DNA of 57,136 nucleotides from contig NZ_JAHLQC010000015.1 in the NCBI RefSeq assembly GCF_018918265.1, positions 1 through 57,136 of the forward strand. The letters are read 5' to 3'. The translations under genes were made by a program, and so were the position numbers. Origin of the DNA: Falcatimonas sp. MSJ-15. GTDB lineage: Bacteria > Bacillota > Clostridia > Lachnospirales > Lachnospiraceae. A model generated the notes under the pieces. That model was given only the letters and a program-made list of their open reading frames with translations, had not been told where the DNA came from and searched no databases. Shown piece by piece: positions 1 to 7,019 of the stretch (positions within the stretch are counted from its first letter, which is position 1; the number at the start of each line of letters is the position of its first letter).

Positions 1-642
1 CTTACAGAAGGAGATTATATAAATGCAGGACTTAGTGCATTAAGTATAATCCCCGGAGCCGATGCCTTTACAAAGACAGGTAAGGCAAGCAAAGTACTTG
101 GCAACGGAATAGTTGAAAGCGGACTAAAACACCTTGACAACGTGGCAGACGGAATCAAGAAGCTTGTAAAGAAAGCAGACGATGCAATAGACCTCGAAAA
201 ACACCTGCCGAAGAAACTGCTAAAAGAAGAATCGGAAGCATTTGCAAAAAAAGCAGATAAAGTGGCGGATGATGTAGTAGAGGATGCGGCGAAGGCGATA
301 AAGAGTGGTAGTAAGACAAATGAATTGGTATTAAAGGGAACAGAGTATTCGCCAGAGTATATTCAAAAATTACAGGACACTTATAGTATTTTTAAAAATA
401 ATGGTTATGAAATAAGTGAACATGGATTAAATCGTATTTTGGGTAGAATAAATCAAGGTAAGATAAGTTCTATTGAAGAAGTGCTTGATGTATTGAAGAA
501 TGGAACTCGATATAAGGATACAGTTAATGGAGGTATAATCTTATATAAAAACGGAATTTCTATACATATAGCAGATGATGGATTTATTAAAACAGTTATA
601 GGAAAGGCAAAGGTCAAATCCACATGGGAGGTTGTGAATTAA
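1..642 (+). CDS. Polymorphic toxin, C-terminal part (5' end outside window)
   Basis: The frame is open from base 1, so this is the 3' end of a larger gene; a GTG at 142 is internal. The first ~45 residues (GDYINAGLSALSIIPGADAF and following) look like the pretoxin segment common before the tips of secreted polymorphic toxins of Firmicutes. A charged linker rich in KKADD/AKKAD follows, then a KSGSKTNE junction near codon 101 and a ~110-residue AT-rich tip carrying EHGLNRILGRI and a strand-rich C-terminus. The tip resembles small RNase toxins of the BECR (colicin D/E5, RelE) fold. That assignment is inference, strengthened by the next gene looking like a colicin D immunity protein. The stop codon overlaps the start of the next gene (TAATG), as expected for a toxin-immunity pair. 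Confidence 0.7.
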   Translation, partial: LTEGDYINAGLSALSIIPGADAFTKTGKASKVLGNGIVESGLKHLDNVADGIKKLVKKADDAIDLEKHLPKKLLKEESEAFAKKADKVADDVVEDAAKAIKSGSKTNELVLKGTEYSPEYIQKLQDTYSIFKNNGYEISEHGLNRILGRINQGKISSIEEVLDVLKNGTRYKDTVNGGIILYKNGISIHIADDGFIKTVIGKAKVKSTWEVVN

Positions 643-929
643 TGCAATATAGAAAATTGATATGCATAATTGAAAAATATATAAATAGTAATACAAGCAA
701 AGAAAGCTCACAAAAATTTTGTGACAAGTTTATGGATGAGTTTTTTTCGGTTCAGAATGATTTAGAACAAGAAGTGGATCAAGATACCTATGAGATGTTT
801 GATGATTTGAATTTGGTGTGTGATTCTTATGAGCCCAATATAAAAATTAGAGAGATGGATAAGTATTGCATAGATGAAATAGCTCTTAAAAACAAGGTAG
901 TTAAACTTTATAGAAAAATCATTGGTTAA
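642..929 (+). CDS. Immunity protein, colicin-D-immunity-like
   Basis: A 95-residue acidic helical protein. The ATG at 642 is preferred over the upstream ATG at 624 because GGGAGG at 626-631 is correctly spaced for it and it overlaps the toxin stop as TAATG. The C-terminal half has the pattern ...LNLVCDSYEPN...ID...L...V. This resembles the colicin D immunity family (FEPD...YEIDDNGLKVEV region), recalled from memory rather than aligned. It should bind and neutralise the tip of the preceding toxin in the cytoplasm. The pairing by overlap is firm; the family is tentative. Confidence 0.6.
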   Translation: MQYRKLICIIEKYINSNTSKESSQKFCDKFMDEFFSVQNDLEQEVDQDTYEMFDDLNLVCDSYEPNIKIREMDKYCIDEIALKNKVVKLYRKIIG

Positions 930-956
930 TGGATTGATTGCACTATCGGTTCGATT

Positions 957-1433
957 TTGACAGATATAGCAGATTTTGCAGATGAAGCATCGAAATACTA
1001 TGATAATTTAGATGATGGGATGAAGGTTTTAGACGATGTTGATGAAGTCAAAGCAACTGATGGTGCGAAAGAAGTAACTGGCAAGAGTGGTAGTACAACC
1101 ATACATAATGATATTTTAGATAGTCCAAGAACAGGAAGTGCTTTGAAAGTAGATGATATAAATCCAATCTACAAGATAAATGAAAAAACGGGTAAACCTC
1201 AAATTGTAAAAGAATTTCCTGCGACAGCTCAATCACACGGTTTTAATGATATAGTTGACAATTATGCTGGATATGCAACCAAAACTCCATTGAATAATGC
1301 AACATTGTATCAACTGGATGGTTCATTAAATGGAGTAGCGGGAAGATTTGAATGGATTATCCAAGATGGAAATGTAACACATAGAATGTTTATTCAAAAT
1401 GGAACAATGAATGGAGTGCCGATAAAACCATGA
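957..1433 (+). CDS. Orphan toxin-tip cassette (partial toxin gene)
   Basis: The frame is open from 930, right after the stop of the preceding immunity gene, with no ATG or ribosome site at its 5' end; TTG 957 is only a nominal start. Residues 1-42 look like pretoxin linker and lead into KSGSTT, the same junction as in the first toxin. The tip follows, with a tryptophan/aromatic-rich end (GFNDIVDNYAGYA, GRFEWI, THRMFI). I do not recognise the toxin activity. The lack of an N-terminal secretion region suggests a displaced, silent cassette that can be swapped onto a complete toxin by recombination. The stop overlaps the next start (ATGA). Confidence 0.55.
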   Translation: MTDIADFADEASKYYDNLDDGMKVLDDVDEVKATDGAKEVTGKSGSTTIHNDILDSPRTGSALKVDDINPIYKINEKTGKPQIVKEFPATAQSHGFNDIVDNYAGYATKTPLNNATLYQLDGSLNGVAGRFEWIIQDGNVTHRMFIQNGTMNGVPIKP

Positions 1434-1933
1434 TTAAAATAGCAGATATTAAGGAACTTAAGTTAAATATAACTTGGAGAATGCTTTATAGGGGGTTGTT
1501 AGAAAAGCAAATTCCTATAAGTGAAATAGTGGAATATGCGATGGAACAACTTGAAAAGGGAGATGATAGAATTGAAATATGTGAATTGGCAGGTTCTAGC
1601 GACAATGATTTAGAGGATATTATGAATATTCTTTATGAGTTGGCTGACGAAGAAAAAAGTCAAGACGATTTAGAGGATAGAAAATTAAGGGCTACTCGAG
1701 TTAATAATTTTCTAAAAGATAAAAATTCAAATTGTATTGATGGCTTAATGGGATTAACAGAACTATGGCTTGAATTGGGTTATACTGCTGATTCTCCACA
1801 TATTATTCAGGGTAAAGATAACAGCATATCTCCAGTGGAATATTATACAGATGCGAACTATAACTATCTTTATGAAAAGAATAAATGTTGGCTTAAGGAT
1901 GAAGTACATTTTTTGATACAAAATCAAAAATAG
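1430..1933 (+). CDS. Probable immunity protein for the orphan tip
   Basis: A 167-residue acidic, helix-rich protein whose ATG overlaps the stop of the toxin cassette (ATGA), so translation is coupled. It contains repeated Asp/Glu-rich helices (NDLEDIMNILYELADEE), then a Trp/Tyr-rich C-terminal segment. No signal peptide or membrane segment is seen, which fits a cytoplasmic inhibitor. DUF2247-like immunity proteins have a similar size and composition, but I cannot confirm membership. The role rests on gene order and overlap. Confidence 0.5.
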   Translation: MIKIADIKELKLNITWRMLYRGLLEKQIPISEIVEYAMEQLEKGDDRIEICELAGSSDNDLEDIMNILYELADEEKSQDDLEDRKLRATRVNNFLKDKNSNCIDGLMGLTELWLELGYTADSPHIIQGKDNSISPVEYYTDANYNYLYEKNKCWLKDEVHFLIQNQK

Positions 1934-2052
1934 TATCAATTTAGGAGTATCATTTTTATTGACGCACCTAAACGCCCATGTTACGATGCCACGTAACAAG
2001 AAGGGTAAAAGGAAAAAGATTTCTTTTATAACTAAATAAAATACAGTATCAG

Positions 2053-2098
2053 CGGTATTCCTTGACCTTAAAACGTCATGAAATACCGTTGTTTTTTT
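2053..2098 (+). terminator. Terminator after the second toxin-immunity pair
   Basis: CGGTATT at 2053-2059 pairs with AATACCG at 2082-2088. An inner TGAC/GTCA helix (2063-2066 with 2075-2078) extends the stem, and a T-rich tract ending in eight T follows. It closes the immunity transcript about 120 bases after its stop. Confidence 0.7.
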
Positions 2099-2107
2099 TG
2101 TCTGTCC

Positions 2108-2386
2108 CTATAAATCAGCCAGTTGGAGCAGTAGGGAAAAACAGAATTGCATACCCATCCGAAAGACAACTGCTGTGTAAGCAGATTCCTGTGCTTGGAT
2201 GGCATCAATTCATTCGTTTATAACTTTTCTTTGCTCTACTGTTAAATCTAGATTTTAATACTGATTACAGAGTACGTCTTCCTGTTGGCAGGCTTCCAGA
2301 TAGTCAGTGTTCTTTCTTTGATTTACGTGGATGTTGTTATACTGACGTTCTTCAAGATAATATTGAACCAGTTGGAAAAAATTCAT
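2108..2386 (-). pseudogene. Small gene with two in-frame stops (DUF6809-like?)
   Basis: Reading the minus strand from ATG 2386 to TAG 2108 gives a continuous 92-codon protein-like frame, interrupted only by TAA at codon 44 (2257-2255) and TGA at codon 59 (2212-2210). The pieces read MNFFQLVQYYLEERQYNN..., NLDLTVEQRKVINE and IDAIQAQESAYTAVVFRMGMQ. They recall small helical DUF6809-type proteins common near phage and mobile DNA in Clostridia (from memory). Keeping the frame on both sides of each stop argues for a recently dead gene. It fills most of the otherwise gene-free stretch 1934-2505; the rest of that gap shows only the terminator at 2053. Confidence 0.5.
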
Positions 2387-2505
2387 ATTGTTCAAATATA
2401 TCCCTCTTTTCAGCCACACATAATACTTTGGAATAGCAAAATAATCTATTCATATAAGTAAATAAGAATGTAAAGATAACATAAGCAGAATAAACAAAGG
2501 TTATA

Positions 2506-3564
2506 ATGGATGGATATCAGAATTATCTGGTAAACGATAAGGATGAGTTGAAAAGGCTATATGAGAATAAGGTTATAGAATATGAGAATGTGGATGATGT
2601 ATATGCATCAAAAGTAGATTTCTGGTATTATTCGAAATATACAAGTTTTGGAGAAGGATTTCTGGATAAATTGGAGTGGATAGGAGGTGCATTAAAGAGC
2701 TTTGGAGAAGGAATTTGCGGCGGCGTGGTAGATGTAGTAAAAGGGATTGGAACACTGCTGTGGGAAATTGGAGAATTTGCAATATCGGGAATTACGTGTC
2801 TGGTATTTACAGGAGTAGGATGTGAACCACCGGAGTGGGCATCAAAAAATATAAATGAAACGGTAGATACCGTAAAACTGATAATGGATGATCCAATAGT
2901 GATACTGGAAGGAATCGGTCAGGGAGTTAGTGATGCCTATGAAAAGGAAGGAATCTGCTACTGTGCAGGCTATGCGATAGGTTCGTATGTAGGAACAAAG
3001 GGTATAACCAAAGCCACAAAAGTAGTAACCGGGAAGATTAAGGGAATCAGAGCCAATAAGGAGCTGCCTAAAGTAGAGATAGAGAATACACTGGATGAGT
3101 TGGATGAATTTGAAAAATTCTACGATGACATATATGATGCACAAAGAGAACTAAATCCGGAGTATGAAGAGTTTCTGGATGACTTGACAAAGGCGCCGGA
3201 TGATGGGATAGTAATTGAGACCAGCTATGGGGAGTCAAGCGGAAATATTTCTGAATTGTTAGAAAATCGTCTAGAGTTGACTGGAATGAATCGAGAGAAA
3301 TTATTATCTATGGTACAAGACACAAAATTAGCAGCGTATATTAATGAAGTGTATAGACCAGGTGCATCTGTTGGAGATGGTGGAACTGCTGATAAATTAA
3401 TCATGGAGTTTTATGAAGGAAGTTCCCATCATTTGCCAAAAGCTAAAGAAAGATTAGTCGGTATAAATAGAATAATAGATTCAGGAAAACTTGGACTGAA
3501 TGATTTAGATATAGCTGAAGCATTAAGAGATGATTTAGAATACGCTATAGACTTATTCAAATAA
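2506..3564 (+). CDS. Polymorphic-toxin-like protein with pretoxin region
   Basis: A 352-residue protein. Residues ~45-105 are glycine-rich and hydrophobic (FGEGICGGVVDVVKGIG, FAISGITCLVF) and resemble the membrane-associated pretoxin segment of LXG/WXG-type toxins. A TKGITKATKVVTGKIKG linker follows near residue 170. The final ~110 residues (YINEVYRPGASVGDGGTADK, then ERLVGINRIIDSGK) form a small domain that I recall at the C-termini of Firmicute polymorphic toxins, with no activity known to me. The protein lacks an LXG or other export domain, so it may be a 5'-truncated toxin. A weak ribosome site (AAAGG) precedes the ATG. The next gene is a plausible immunity partner 18 bases downstream. 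Confidence 0.55.
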   Translation: MDGYQNYLVNDKDELKRLYENKVIEYENVDDVYASKVDFWYYSKYTSFGEGFLDKLEWIGGALKSFGEGICGGVVDVVKGIGTLLWEIGEFAISGITCLVFTGVGCEPPEWASKNINETVDTVKLIMDDPIVILEGIGQGVSDAYEKEGICYCAGYAIGSYVGTKGITKATKVVTGKIKGIRANKELPKVEIENTLDELDEFEKFYDDIYDAQRELNPEYEEFLDDLTKAPDDGIVIETSYGESSGNISELLENRLELTGMNREKLLSMVQDTKLAAYINEVYRPGASVGDGGTADKLIMEFYEGSSHHLPKAKERLVGINRIIDSGKLGLNDLDIAEALRDDLEYAIDLFK

Positions 3565-3582
3565 AGGAGATTAATAAAAATT

Positions 3583-3948
3583 ATGATTATAGATGATTTT
3601 TTGAAACAAATGACAATTTATTTTCCAACAATAAAAAAAGATTTGGATGAACACATACAAGAATTCGGAGAAAGATTGGATACTATTGTTATAGAGGATA
3701 TTATTATGCCAGAAATTATTGAACTTTTGGAAAAAGACGCGGATACGAAGAAGCTAAAAGTTATATTTGACTATTTTGAGGATGTATGTATTAATTCAGA
3801 TGATTATCTCAATAATGTTTTTTCTATAACAGCATTGGAAATATTGGGTAATGATAAAAATATATTGGAAAAAGCTAAGAAATATATGGGACCTATAACA
3901 ATAAAACTTCAGAGGGAAGCTGATATTGCTATAGGACGACAAGTATAA
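3583..3948 (+). CDS. Probable immunity protein (DUF7674-like)
   Basis: A 121-residue, acidic, mostly helical cytoplasmic protein starting 18 bases after the preceding toxin-like gene; AAAGGAG spans the intergenic gap. The pattern of an N-terminal helix, EFGERL, then a conserved hydrophobic helix before FDYFEDVC...DDYLNNVFSITALEIL resembles DUF7674-type proteins often placed next to toxin tips. The match is recalled, not tested. Position and composition support an immunity role. Confidence 0.5.
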   Translation: MIIDDFLKQMTIYFPTIKKDLDEHIQEFGERLDTIVIEDIIMPEIIELLEKDADTKKLKVIFDYFEDVCINSDDYLNNVFSITALEILGNDKNILEKAKKYMGPITIKLQREADIAIGRQV

Positions 3949-3959
3949 GCACAACAACT

Positions 3960-3981
3960 AAGCCTCCCCACGGGCAGGCTT
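3960..3981. terminator. Short GC-rich hairpin at the IS110 edge
   Basis: AAGCCT-c-CCC-ac-GGG-c-AGGCTT forms a compact imperfect hairpin immediately after the DUF7674-like gene and beside the IS110 right edge. It has no clear T tract, so it may be part of the insertion sequence end rather than a terminator. Confidence 0.35.
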
Positions 3982-4006
3982 AAATCCTAGTCTCACTACC
4001 AGACAT

Positions 4007-5185
4007 TTAACAGAACTTCTTAGGTTCATAAGGTTTACTATCCCGTAACACGGCATAAATTACGGTGGTAAGCTTTCTTGCCACGGCTCCTGTGGCAGTT
4101 AAGTGATGTTTACCTTGGTCACGTTTCTTTTTGTAATATGCATTCAACGGGCTATTGTGAAAAGAGCAGGTGGTAGCCGCAAGAAAAATGGCATGTCTTA
4201 AGTAAGGTGAACCACGTTTTGACATATGGTTATGTGTGCTGTTAAATTCACCCGACTGACGTACAGTTGGATCAATGCCAGCAAAGGCAACTAATGCAGA
4301 GGAATTTTTAAATCTGCTTATATCACCGATTTCAGCAAGAATAGTAGCAGCACCAATTATGCCTATTCCCGGGATTGTATGTAAGTAACAATCAAACTGC
4401 TCATAGTATTTCATGATTTCAATATCAAGAGCTTCAATCTGCTTATCAAGAAAATTCATTCTGTCAATGAGCTGTTTTAACTGGAAAGAGAAAGCATCCT
4501 GTGCTATCTTAATACCAAAGGTATCAGCTGCAGCTTCTTTGATGGAAATGGCTTTAGCTTTGGTAAGTCGGTTGTGGCTCTTATCTTTTATGATTTCAAA
4601 GAGCTCATCTATTGGTGCATTCTCAATATTCTCAGGGGTGAGATACTTTTCCAGAATGCCCATGGATGTGCTCACCCAAAGAGAAGAAAACTGTTTTTCG
4701 TACTCTGGGAAGATTTGTTCCATAATTGTGCCGATTCGGAGCTTAATTTCAGTTCTGGAAGAAATGACAGAATCACGATAACGACATAACTGACGCATGG
4801 CAAGGATGTTTTCATCAGCCATGGAAGTAGTCCCAAACTGACCGAAACGTATCACTTCTGCAATCAGAAAAGAATCGATGGAATCGTTTTTTGTCTGCCG
4901 GATATACATCTTTCTGAGGGAATCAGACTGGATGGGATTGATTACATAGATGGTATATCCTTTTGCTTTTAGAAATGAATAAATGGGATACCAGTAATGA
5001 CCTGTAGCTTCCATGCCAAATACACAAGGGGAATTACCGATGTTTTTGAAGATAAAGCTCATAAGAGAATCTGCACCTTTGTGTGTAGTTGCAAAGCGAA
5101 GAGAACGGCCGATTTGTTTGCCTTCAGGTGAAACAATGGATGCTTCATGATGATTTTTGCCAATATCAATGCCTACGATGTACAT
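4007..5185 (-). CDS. IS110-family transposase (DEDD, RNA-guided recombinase type)
   Basis: 392 residues, a normal full length for the family. The N-terminal DEDD_Tnp_IS110 domain begins GIDIGKNHHEASIV, has FGMEATGHYWYPIY near residue 58 and NDSIDSFLIAEV near 105. The C-terminal Transposase_20 domain carries the helix-hairpin-helix-like IPGIGIIGAATILAEIG and SGEFNSTHNHMSKRGSPYLRHAI, with the catalytic serine expected in this second part. AAAGGA lies 8 bases before the ATG. No frameshift is seen, so it should be active. Its insertion separated the toxin array from the truncated tail at 5465-5572. Confidence 0.93.
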   Translation of the reverse strand: MYIVGIDIGKNHHEASIVSPEGKQIGRSLRFATTHKGADSLMSFIFKNIGNSPCVFGMEATGHYWYPIYSFLKAKGYTIYVINPIQSDSLRKMYIRQTKNDSIDSFLIAEVIRFGQFGTTSMADENILAMRQLCRYRDSVISSRTEIKLRIGTIMEQIFPEYEKQFSSLWVSTSMGILEKYLTPENIENAPIDELFEIIKDKSHNRLTKAKAISIKEAAADTFGIKIAQDAFSFQLKQLIDRMNFLDKQIEALDIEIMKYYEQFDCYLHTIPGIGIIGAATILAEIGDISRFKNSSALVAFAGIDPTVRQSGEFNSTHNHMSKRGSPYLRHAIFLAATTCSFHNSPLNAYYKKKRDQGKHHLTATGAVARKLTTVIYAVLRDSKPYEPKKFC

Positions 5186-5460
5186 AATTGAAATCCTTTC
5201 TTTTATGAATTATAAGTAGATAGAATCCTCACTTCAATGCGGGTTACAATCTGGTTAGATATACGAAGTACAGCACATATGCTGCCAACATCCAGCTAAT
5301 ACGCAAAATCCTGCAAAGCAGAGGGAGCAGTCTCAATGAACGAAGTCACAAGTGCTTCAAGAGTGGTGACGCACACCTCTATCTATTACAGGATAATTGT
5401 GAAATAGGAATAAAAGAAAAGCAATAGATAGAAAAAGACTGCTTTGATTCCTATGTGTTT
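5186..5460 (-). ncRNA. Candidate IS110 bridge RNA region
   Basis: In the IS110 subgroup the structured bridge RNA is encoded in the non-coding region upstream of the transposase. Here that region is ~270 bases with no ORF. On the minus strand it contains potential hairpins, including CAGCATATGTGCTG and GAAGCACTTGTGACTTC, consistent with a multi-loop RNA. The exact ends and the target- and donor-binding loops cannot be set without covariance folding and related copies. Confidence 0.5.
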
Positions 5461-5572
5461 AGCATACCAGAGTGGTAGTAATACTAATGATATAGTTAAT
5501 GGAAAGACACCTGCGTCACGTTTTGCTGATAAACTTAGAGGATTATCTGATTCTAAGAGACCAAAAAGATGA
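5432..5572 (+). pseudogene. Truncated toxin tip fragment
   Basis: An open frame from 5432 ends at TGA 5570-5572. It reads QSGSNTNDIVNGKTPASRF and on to a basic end (LRGLSDSKRPKR). QSGSNT matches the KSGSKT and KSGSTT junctions of the two toxins at the start of the window, with the identical DNA word AGAGTGGTAGTA at 5469-5480. Everything upstream of the junction is lost to the IS110 element. The domain is too short for me to name. Confidence 0.6.
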
Positions 5573-5661
5573 TTAATACAACCATAGTGGTATTGAATAA
5601 TGAAGAACTATCATCACAAGAAGAACTTGTAATAGTAACAAAGGTGAGGGAATTGACCTAG
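5569..5661 (+). pseudogene. Immunity gene fragment, cut by TnpB relic
   Basis: ATG 5569 overlaps the toxin-tail stop (ATGA), exactly like the working pairs upstream. The 30-codon frame (MINTTIVVLNNEELSSQEEL...) ends at TAG 5659-5661 just inside TnpB-like sequence. It looks like the N-terminus of an immunity gene whose remainder was replaced by the TnpB fragment; the junction is near 5640. Confidence 0.5.
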
Positions 5662-5920
5662 GCTTGAAAGACTTGGCGATTGTTTCTAATGGTAAAACTT
5701 ATAGAAATATCAATAAATCGGCAAGAGTTAAGAAATTGGAAAAGAAACTGCGTAGAGAACAAAGATGTCTCTCACAAAAATATGAAAATTTAAAGAAAGG
5801 AGAGTCCACTCAAAAGAATATACAAAAGCAAAAGCTTTCAGATAGAATATACCATTGTGATTGTGGCTATGTTGAGGATAGGGACTTCAATTTCTCGATG
5901 TGTTTGAGTATATTTGAACA
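5640..5920 (+). pseudogene. TnpB (IS200/IS605 OrfB) relic
   Basis: The frame from ~5643 carries the RuvC-I motif GIDLGLKDLAIVSNG, then a lysine-rich helical stretch with the family pattern KKLEKKLRREQRCLSQK. It jumps directly to the C-terminal zinc-ribbon/RuvC-III end CDCGYVEDRDFNFSM. The intervening RuvC-II region and first CxxC pair are missing, and the N-terminal half is absent. The fragment is therefore an internally deleted, dead RNA-guided nuclease gene. No intact IS605 end or omega-RNA scaffold can be recognised. Confidence 0.75.
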
Positions 5921-5944
5921 TATTTTGAGTGGCAGAGATGGTTT

Positions 5945-6427
5945 ATGGATACCGAAGCTCATACAATTAAGGAAGATGAGAATATTGTTACCTGTACGGG
6001 CAGAACGCCAGGAGCACTGATAATTGCCGGAATTTTATTTGCATATGGTGCACTGGTACTGGCGATAATTCTATGCACGAATGTGCTCAGCGAAGGAGTG
6101 GTTGCACTGCTGATTCTGTTATTTGGTGATATTTTTATGATAGGCGAAGGAGTTTGGTTCGTATTATATTGGAAGAATAAGAAGATAATTATGTCGGACA
6201 GCCAGGTTGTCTATTATTCACTCACAGGCAGGATGTGGACATATTCGTGGAGTGAAGTGCGCAGCGCACGTTGTATAGCAGGTGCAAGAGGCGGAGTGAC
6301 AATTCAGATTAGGACAGCTGACCGCAAGTTTAGGATGGAATCGGGACTGATGAAAGGCTGTGCTGGAGCTGAGAAGATGCTTGAGGAGAAGGGATTTTTG
6401 AAAAATTTGAACAGGGCAGAATTTTAG
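5945..6427 (+). CDS. Membrane protein with bacterial PH-like domain (DUF6560-like)
   Basis: 160 residues: two hydrophobic helices (GALIIAGILFAYGALVLAII and VALLILLFGDIFMIGEGVWF), then a strand-rich cytoplasmic domain (KKIIMSDSQVVYYSL, WSEVRSARC, RKFRMESGLMKG) like small PH-type membrane proteins. Function unknown. No convincing ribosome site precedes the ATG and the frame stays open upstream into the TnpB relic, so the gene may have lost its 5' end. GC-richer codons than its neighbours suggest a different origin. 6428-6500 holds nothing I can recognise. Confidence 0.5.
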   Translation: MDTEAHTIKEDENIVTCTGRTPGALIIAGILFAYGALVLAIILCTNVLSEGVVALLILLFGDIFMIGEGVWFVLYWKNKKIIMSDSQVVYYSLTGRMWTYSWSEVRSARCIAGARGGVTIQIRTADRKFRMESGLMKGCAGAEKMLEEKGFLKNLNRAEF

Positions 6428-6509
6428 TTGGGGATAAACTGGACAGCAGTATTTATAGGCTGTGGTAGTGGTTCACGTGTGGTATAGAACAAAAATAATA
6501 AAATACAGG

Positions 6510-6538
6510 TTGACAAATAATCCATTTGGCGATAACAT
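6510..6538 (+). promoter_or_regulatory. Promoter of the leader/attenuator unit
   Basis: TTGACA (6510-6515), 17-base spacer, TAACAT (6533-6538): a good vegetative promoter with transcription starting near 6545, about 25 bases before the leader peptide start. Confidence 0.7.
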
Positions 6539-6568
6539 AAATTTATCAATAAGAAAGGAGGCAGGACT

Positions 6569-6649
6569 ATGATTAAATTAGTTCTAAGAATAAGAGAATT
6601 TAATAATGCACATTTAACAGCGTCCTGTCTCAGCGTGAGTAATTATTAA
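6569..6649 (+). CDS. 26-residue leader peptide upstream of exporter operon
   Basis: ATG 6569 has an excellent ribosome site, AAAGGAGG at 6554-6561, 7 bases away. The 26 codons (MIKLVLRIREFNNAHL... ending CLSVSNY) stop at TAA 6647-6649. The stop lies inside the 5' arm of a perfect 10-bp hairpin (6646-6655 with 6665-6674). A strong terminator follows at 6745. The geometry is that of ribosome-mediated attenuation. In Bacillus subtilis the comparable exporter genes bmrC-bmrD are controlled by the translated leader bmrB. This peptide has no similarity I can see to BmrB; only the arrangement is alike. It could instead be an independent small peptide gene. Confidence 0.6.
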   Translation: MIKLVLRIREFNNAHLTASCLSVSNY

Positions 6650-6790
6650 CTTAAAGAGAGCATATTTAAGTTAATTATAAGTATATGTAGACTTTTTATG
6701 TACGGATTAGATTGAATTGGTCAAAAAAGCTACTTTTCAGGCAGGAAGCCGTTATATTAATGTGTAGATGTTAATATACGGCTTCTTTTT
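6646..6790 (+). promoter_or_regulatory. Attenuator: hairpin plus intrinsic terminator
   Basis: Hairpin 1 is TTAACTTAAA (6646-6655) with TTTAAGTTAA (6665-6674). The terminator is GAAGCCGTTATATTAA (6745-6760) with TTAATATACGGCTTC (6771-6785), then T6. The 3' side of hairpin 1 (TTAATTATAA, 6671-6680) can pair with the terminator's 5' arm (TTATATTAA, 6752-6760) with one bulge, giving a possible antiterminator. Ribosome position on the leader could choose between the folds. Confidence 0.6.
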
Positions 6791-6955
6791 TGTGCCTTTT
6801 TGGTTCTTTGTCAAGAATGGGAGCAAAGTGACTCTCTGCTAATAACAGGGGAGAGATGTGCACATTTGCGCAAAATTAGTGATTTATTTCACATTCTTAC
6901 ATATTTTTTGCTTTAATGCGTGACAAGGTTTACATAATATTACTTTACGCTGAGA

Positions 6956-6977
6956 TAGTATAATAACAATTATACTA
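6956..6977. promoter_or_regulatory. Operator-like palindrome over a -10 box
   Basis: TAGTATAAT at 6956-6964 and ATTATACTA at 6969-6977 are perfect 9-base arms around AACA. The left arm contains TATAAT, a plausible -10 for a second promoter of the exporter operon, so a dimeric repressor could bind here. No clear -35 is seen. The gap 6791-6955 is otherwise featureless. Confidence 0.55.
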
Positions 6978-7019
6978 AAGACGTTGTACTAATTAAAGAC
7001 AGGAGGACATAAGGAAAAT

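Larger units (their letters stand above)
3950..5465 (-). mobile_element. IS110-family insertion sequence (edges approximate)
   Basis: One intact DEDD transposase gene with ~270 bases of non-coding DNA on its 5' side and ~60 on its 3' side. No terminal inverted repeats or target duplications are visible, which is normal for IS110. The left edge lies between the immunity stop (3948) and 4000. The right edge lies before the toxin-tail reading frame that resumes near 5465. The long non-coding side is upstream of the transposase, as in the IS110 subgroup rather than the IS1111 subgroup. Confidence 0.75.

Noticed and set aside
957..1433. Functional stand-alone enzyme gene from TTG 957
   Set aside because: No ribosome site and the frame opens right at the previous stop; better read as a toxin cassette.
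2108..2386. Selenocysteine or stop read-through protein
   Set aside because: There are two different stops (TAA and TGA) and no visible SECIS-like hairpin after the TGA; simple decay is likelier.
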